The translations under genes were made by a program, and so were the position numbers. A DNA stretch of 9,800 bases. It comes from Oscillospiraceae bacterium (GTDB lineage: Bacteria > Bacillota > Clostridia > Christensenellales > Aristaeellaceae). Position 1 is the stretch's first letter; every line of letters begins with the position of its first letter. Under the pieces are notes generated by a model. That model made no database searches, was not told where the DNA came from, and saw only the letters and a program-made list of their open reading frames with translations. Shown in pieces: positions 6,330 through 9,800 of this stretch. The stretch covers positions 1 through 9,800 of the forward strand of contig JAISBH010000140.1 of the NCBI GenBank assembly GCA_031266295.1, in the 5' to 3' direction.

Positions 6330-7568
6330 ATGAATATATTAGTAATAAACGCCGGATCATCCTCGCTCAAGTATCAGTTGATCGACATGACTACCGAATC
6401 GATTCTAGCAAAGGGATTGTGCGAGAGGATCGGCATCAACGGATCGAATATCGAACAGAAAGCGGGCGGCAAGCTATACAAAAAGACGCTGCCGCTGAAG
6501 AACCACGTCGAAGCGTTCGGCGCGTTGGTTGACGCGCTTACCGACGCAGAATATGGCGCAGTGCCCGATCTATCGTCAATCGGCGCCGCGGGGCATCGGG
6601 TAGTGCACGGTGCGGAGGCATTTACCGGCTCCGTCTTGATAGACGATACCGTCATGCAGGCGCTGCGCGACAATATCCCGCTCGCTCCGCTGCACAACCC
6701 CGCGAATATAATGGGCATTGAGGCGTGCCGCGCCGTTATGCCCGACGTACCGATGGTCGCGGTGTTCGACACCGCGTTCCATCAAACGATGCCGCGCCGC
6801 GCATACCTATACGGCCTGCCGTACGAATACTACGAGCAGTACAAGATCCGCCGCTACGGATTCCATGGAACCAGTCATCGCTACGTGACGGCGCGCGCCG
6901 CGCAGCTCCTCGGCAGACCCATCGAGCAGCTCAAGCTAATCTCGTGTCACATGGGCAACGGCTCGTCGTTCGCGGCTGTGGAAGGCGGCAGATCCATCGA
7001 CACGACGATGGGCCTGACGCCACTTGAGGGCCTGATCATGGGTACACGCAGCGGCGATATCGATCCGACCGTGATAGAGATGCTTATGACGTCTACTGGT
7101 ATGAGCTTGGCCGACGTTATGTCGGTTCTCAATAAGAGATCCGGCTTGCTCGGACTATCGGCGGGACTGTCCAGCGACTGGCGCGACGTCAAGATCGGCG
7201 CGCAAACGGGCAACGACGCCGCGCTGCGCGCCGCAGAAGTGTTCGCGTACCGCGCGAAGAAGTATATCGGCGGATATATCGCCGCGATGAACGGCTGCGA
7301 CGCTATCCTGTTCACTGCGGGTATAGGTGAGAACGACAGCTTCGCGCGCGCGTTGATCCTAAAGGGCATGGAATATCTGGGCATAACGCTTGATCCCGAG
7401 CGCAACCAGACGCGAGAGGAAGCGCTCATCAGCGCGGATGAAAGCCGCGTGAAGGTGTTCGTAGTGCCGACCAACGAGGAACTGGCCATCGCGCGCGATA
7501 CCCTCGCGCTAACTGGTACAATTTACACCCGATACCATTCACCCGCCATCGAAAGGAGCCTTGTGTGA
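6330..7568 (+). CDS. ackA: Acetate kinase
   Basis: Converts acetyl phosphate + ADP to acetate + ATP, the substrate-level phosphorylation step of the Pta-AckA pathway; cytosolic, ASKHA superfamily. The 412 residues start with MNILVINAGSSSLKYQL, containing the NAGSSS phosphate-binding loop. Further signatures are GHRVVHGAE, PLHNP, VFDTAFHQTMP, RYGFHGTSHRYV, SCHMGNGSS (HLGNGSS in most relatives, so one conservative Leu to Met change), TPLEGLIMGTRSGDIDP and FTAGIGEND. The start is taken at ATG 6330, not the in-frame GTG at 6315, because it gives the family N-terminus exactly and follows a GAGGGTGAG ribosome binding site (6317-6325). The last codons carry the AAAGGAG site for the following gene and the stop overlaps that gene's GTG start as GTGA, so translation is coupled to the foldase. 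Confidence 0.97.
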   Translation: MNILVINAGSSSLKYQLIDMTTESILAKGLCERIGINGSNIEQKAGGKLYKKTLPLKNHVEAFGALVDALTDAEYGAVPDLSSIGAAGHRVVHGAEAFTGSVLIDDTVMQALRDNIPLAPLHNPANIMGIEACRAVMPDVPMVAVFDTAFHQTMPRRAYLYGLPYEYYEQYKIRRYGFHGTSHRYVTARAAQLLGRPIEQLKLISCHMGNGSSFAAVEGGRSIDTTMGLTPLEGLIMGTRSGDIDPTVIEMLMTSTGMSLADVMSVLNKRSGLLGLSAGLSSDWRDVKIGAQTGNDAALRAAEVFAYRAKKYIGGYIAAMNGCDAILFTAGIGENDSFARALILKGMEYLGITLDPERNQTREEALISADESRVKVFVVPTNEELAIARDTLALTGTIYTRYHSPAIERSLV

Positions 7569-8998
7569 ACGAAACGAGCGACCAGAATCAGAACGGCCAA
7601 AACACGGACGAGCAGCTGGGCCATCCAGGCGCGAAACATGGCTCGTCGAAGATGCGCAATTGGATAATCGGCGGCCTAGCGCTCGTGTTTATCATCGCCG
7701 TAGTGGCAGTCGTCGTGTGGATAGGCGTACGGCAGGCGCCCGTGTCCGACCCTGTCGTGATCAATATGAAGCCGACAAACGTAACCCTCTCTGAAGCGGC
7801 GGTGTACTACAACTCGATGCTCGACGACTACGCGCAAGAGGGGTACGATACAACTGATCCAGACGTCCTCTCCGAGATAAAAACCGGCGCGCTGACCGCT
7901 CTAGCTCAGCGCAAGATCGCCGATCTCAAGATCGAGGAACTGCAGCTCGGCACAATAAGCGAAGAGGACCAGCTCAAGGCTCAGCAGGACGCGGAAACTG
8001 AGTTCGAGAACGCTATAGTGATGTACGCGCCGTTCTTCCAGAATGAGGACGGCACGCTGACCGACGCGGAACTGCGCGCGGCCGTGGAGGAATACTTCAA
8101 CGAGCAGCAGATAACGCTTGAGAATGTGAAGCAGTATTATCTGTCCGACATGCCTACGCAGAAATTGCTGGAGAGCATCTATGCGGATGTAACTATATCC
8201 AACGAGGATATAGCGGCCGATTACCTGGCGCGAGTAGCCGAGCAGAAGGAATCGTACGAAAACGACGTATTGAACTACGAGGTCGAAAGGGAATATTACG
8301 GCACGGACATGGTGTATATGCCGCCTGGATATCGAGGCGTTCGGCAGATACTGCTGGCCGCGCCCGAAGACCTCCAGGCCAAGCTGGATACGCTGCAGAG
8401 TGAATTGAGCGTGCTGCAAGAGGAGTTTTTTAATCTGAACGGAGGCGCTGCACTAAATTCAGGCGTGGTCACGGATCCTGCAGTGCTGCACGCGCCGACG
8501 CCTGATCCGGCAGCGGTCGCGGCGAAGAGCGATGAGATTGACGCGAAAGCCGCCGAGATCGAGGAAACGCGCGCTGGAATCCCCGCCGCGCTGGAAGAGC
8601 GGATTCAGGAAATTCGCGATAAGCTCGAGTCCGGCTCGACATTCGCCGAGTTGATTGAGCAGTACGGCGCCGATCCCGGCATGACCGAGGAACCGGCCAA
8701 GTCGGCAGGTTATCCAGTTCACGAGCAGTCGATCATATACGACGAAGCGTTTAAGAATGGCGCGATGGCGCTTGAGAACATCGGAGACGTCAGCGAGCCG
8801 ATACTCTCGTCGTTCGGCGTGCACATCATTGAGTACACCCGCGACATACCCGAGGGCGCGATAGAGCAGACCGAGGCGAGCAAGGCCGCTTTCCGCGACG
8901 AGGTTCTCATCAACAAGCAGAATGCCGCGATCGACGCGCAGTTCGATATCTGGACGAAGGAGTATGAGGTTGTGCTTCATCCGGAATTGCTGCAATAA
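7565..8998 (+). CDS. Membrane-anchored parvulin-type foldase (PrsA/SurA-like) with split PPIase domain
   Basis: Predicted extracytoplasmic folding factor. The 477 residues comprise a hydrophilic cytoplasmic N-terminus (1-31), one membrane anchor at about 33-54 that is not followed by a signal-peptidase or lipobox site, and a SurA-N/PrsA-like helical region (about 70-235). A parvulin peptidyl-prolyl isomerase domain follows, split in two: the first strand GVRQILLAAPED lies at 258-269 and the rest (GSTFAELIEQYG to SSFGVHIIEY) at 357-424. Between them is an insertion of about 75 residues with heptad-like helices. The His normally present in the first parvulin strand (xHIL) is Gln261 here, while the C-terminal HII (His420) is kept, so isomerase activity may be weak. 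GTG is the start, with AAAGGAG six bases before it inside ackA. Placement behind pta-ackA is unusual, since the foldase has no metabolic link to them. Confidence 0.85.
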   Translation: MNETSDQNQNGQNTDEQLGHPGAKHGSSKMRNWIIGGLALVFIIAVVAVVVWIGVRQAPVSDPVVINMKPTNVTLSEAAVYYNSMLDDYAQEGYDTTDPDVLSEIKTGALTALAQRKIADLKIEELQLGTISEEDQLKAQQDAETEFENAIVMYAPFFQNEDGTLTDAELRAAVEEYFNEQQITLENVKQYYLSDMPTQKLLESIYADVTISNEDIAADYLARVAEQKESYENDVLNYEVEREYYGTDMVYMPPGYRGVRQILLAAPEDLQAKLDTLQSELSVLQEEFFNLNGGAALNSGVVTDPAVLHAPTPDPAAVAAKSDEIDAKAAEIEETRAGIPAALEERIQEIRDKLESGSTFAELIEQYGADPGMTEEPAKSAGYPVHEQSIIYDEAFKNGAMALENIGDVSEPILSSFGVHIIEYTRDIPEGAIEQTEASKAAFRDEVLINKQNAAIDAQFDIWTKEYEVVLHPELLQ

Positions 8999-9007
8999 GA
9001 ACGGATA

Positions 9008-9074
9008 CCGGGGGACGCGGCGCATCCGCGCCTTCGGGAAGGGGACTCACGTCCCCCTCCCGACCTCCCCCCGG
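9008..9074. repeat. Three-way-junction palindrome downstream of the foldase gene
   Basis: Outer stem CCGGGGG (9008-9014) with CCCCCGG (9068-9074) encloses two hairpins. The first is CGCGG (9016-9020) with CCGCG (9026-9030). The second is CGGGA-A-GGGGAC (9035-9046) with GTCCCC-C-TCCCG (9051-9062) around loop TCAC, with one A-C mismatch. It starts 10 bases after the foldase stop, so it could terminate or protect that transcript, but no T-run follows on the plus strand. The architecture also suits a mobile or dispersed palindromic repeat. Confidence 0.65.
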
Positions 9075-9288
9075 AGCTTGGAACGAGGAACGAGTTGCGT
9101 TACGTGACAGACTCTAAAGCATAATCGGTTGGCCGAAACCGATGGATTGTGTGCAAACGATGGTCCAGGCGAAGCCTGGTCAGGTTTCGAAAGGGCGGAT
9201 AGCCCTTCGCAGGGTACCGGGACAGAGTCCCGTAAACCCCCGTTTTACCCCCATCGGGGGGAAGGGGGGCGTTCCCCGTTCCAACCCT

Positions 9289-9349
9289 GCGCCCCGCCAG
9301 TGATAATGCTATAAGGAAATTGACAACTCACACCATAGTGGCGGGGCGC
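9289..9349. repeat. Perfect 11-bp inverted repeat around a 39-base AT-richer loop
   Basis: GCGCCCCGCCA at 9289-9299 is the exact reverse complement of TGGCGGGGCGC at 9339-9349. The 39-base interior (9300-9338) is AT-richer than its surroundings and contains TTGACA at 9320-9325. The arms resemble terminal inverted repeats of a very small element, or the stem of a large-loop RNA hairpin. No open frame of note lies inside. Confidence 0.65.
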
Positions 9350-9500
9350 CAGTAATTTGAAGCGCATTCGATCCGCAGATCGAACAGCGTCCCGCCGCAG
9401 CGGCTGTGCGGCTGCGATGCACGGAATCGCGGCGCACATAATCGACCCTTACGCTCTTACGCAATGGATGCAGGAATTATACTATATTACATCACAATTA

Positions 9501-9800
9501 TTACGCCACCGTTCCGCTTCTGTGGCGGATAAGCCTGTCGATGATATCCTGCGTGGTCGGCACGGCCTTGAGGCGCACGGGCCTCTTTAGCTCACCGCGG
9601 ATCAGGCGCAGTTCGGCGGTGAGATCGACGTATTGGTCATATATGTAGTAGATGACGAGAACGATGCCATCGTCCTGGATCATCGTGATATGGACATGAG
9701 GGTTCGCCGACATCACACCGCGTATGAACGCGTCGCGTTCCAGCCGCATCAGTTCCCGAGCCTGCGCCTGAACGCGCCTGCTGCGCGCCGACTCCTCCTG
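9501..9800 (-). CDS. Unrecognised protein, C-terminal part (5' end outside window)
   Basis: The minus-strand frame is open from the right-hand window edge to the TAA at 9501-9503, giving at least 99 residues of C-terminal sequence. An internal ATG at 9749 is unlikely to be the start because coding-like, charged helical sequence (QEESARSRRVQAQAREL) continues upstream to the edge. The visible part goes from that helix into a predicted mixed domain with strands HVHITMI and GIVLVIYYIYDQYVDL, then an Arg/Lys-rich stretch (ELRLIRGELKRPVRLKAV) and a final helix (TTQDIIDRLIRHRSG). No family motif is recognised and no membrane segment is convincing. Base composition resembles the other genes. It faces the foldase gene across the hairpin-rich gap. 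Existence is likely; function unknown. Confidence 0.6.
   Translation of the reverse strand, partial: QEESARSRRVQAQARELMRLERDAFIRGVMSANPHVHITMIQDDGIVLVIYYIYDQYVDLTAELRLIRGELKRPVRLKAVPTTQDIIDRLIRHRSGTVA

Larger units (their letters stand above)
8999..9500. other. Gene-free region dense in inverted repeats, possible structured RNA or palindromic repeats
   Basis: No credible protein gene is seen in these 502 bases; short open frames across it have no ribosome binding site and odd composition. The region holds at least nine perfect or near-perfect hairpins, listed separately where strong. Between 9121 and 9242 five stems follow each other with short linkers: 9124-9130/9137-9143, 9165-9170/9174-9179, 9191-9196/9202-9207, 9218-9223/9227-9232, and a C-run/G-run stem at 9237-9260. 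GGTTT (9183-9187) can pair with AAACC (9234-9238), enclosing two of the stems in a closed multiloop. Farther on are 9367-9373/9378-9384, 9396-9401/9411-9416 and 9414-9418/9426-9430. No match to tmRNA, RNase P RNA, SRP RNA or a riboswitch could be established by eye. It may be a non-coding RNA gene, or a cluster of genomic palindromic repeats. Confidence 0.5.

Noticed and set aside
9150..9161. TGTGCAAACGAT, reminiscent of tmRNA sequence around the tag
   Set aside because: No tRNA-like acceptor/T-arm ends and no tag open frame ending in an ALAA-type peptide could be found.
9177..9210. GGTCAGG followed by GAAAGG, resembling the start of the SRP RNA S-domain
   Set aside because: The required AGCAG-type internal loop and GGAA tetraloop stem do not follow; the downstream bases form a different hairpin.
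9211..9238. AGGGTACC followed by a stem, slightly like a T-box antiterminator
   Set aside because: The conserved T-box core AGGGTGGNACC is incomplete, no stem I features were found, and no aminoacyl-tRNA synthetase or amino acid gene follows.
9129..9314. 61-codon plus-strand open frame in the hairpin-rich gap
   Set aside because: Composition follows the inverted repeats, there is no ribosome binding site, and no domain is recognisable.
9320..9325. Perfect TTGACA -35-like hexamer in the loop of the 11-bp inverted repeat
   Set aside because: Bases at 16-18 spacing are the GC-rich repeat arm, so there is no -10 element.
9476..9481. TATAAT on the minus strand just downstream of the partial gene
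   Set aside because: No acceptable -35 at 16-18 bases, and no gene follows on that strand.

Overview
The window carries 11 protein-coding genes, two of them cut by the window edges. It looks like a chromosomal housekeeping segment from a GC-rich member of the Bacillota, most likely a clostridial anaerobe. That reading rests on the TmcAL (YlbM) family protein, the rsmD-coaD pair followed by a coiled-coil protein, the short clostridial-type Pta plus AckA pair, strong AGGAG-like ribosome binding sites and tight operons with 4-base stop/start overlaps. Lineage is inferred from gene families and context only; no rRNA or other marker is present.

Layout. (1) Bases 1-2864, plus strand, one compact operon: the C-terminal part of 5-formyltetrahydrofolate cyclo-ligase, an unrecognised five-helix membrane protein, rsmD (16S rRNA m2G966 methyltransferase), coaD (phosphopantetheine adenylyltransferase) and a coiled-coil protein. 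Gaps are 0-12 bases or overlaps. (2) Bases 2865-3005, between convergent operons: a long imperfect fold-back plus a shorter hairpin that competes for the same bases. (3) Bases 3006-3931, minus strand: a two-gene overlapping unit, a two-helix membrane protein followed by a small UspA/KdpD-like protein. (4) Bases 4049-5203, minus strand: tmcAL. (5) Bases 5320-8998, plus strand: pta-ackA, which interconvert acetyl-CoA, acetyl phosphate and acetate with ATP formation, followed in overlap by a membrane-anchored parvulin-type foldase. (6) Bases 8999-9500: about 500 bases without a credible gene but full of perfect short inverted repeats, including a predicted three-way junction and an 11-bp stem around a 39-base AT-richer loop. 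(7) Bases 9501-9800, minus strand: the C-terminal part of an unrecognised protein running off the window.

How the genes fit together: the first operon mixes folate, rRNA modification and coenzyme A synthesis. CoA made through CoaD is the acyl carrier used by Pta. Pta/AckA generate acetate and ATP, and TmcAL, encoded divergently from them, consumes acetate and ATP to acetylate the wobble cytidine of elongator tRNA-Met. These links are metabolic inference, not shown regulation. No mobile element, CRISPR array, tRNA or rRNA gene was seen. The least explained parts are the structured region 9008-9430, the fold-back at 2881-3003, and the large coiled-coil insertion splitting the parvulin domain of the foldase.
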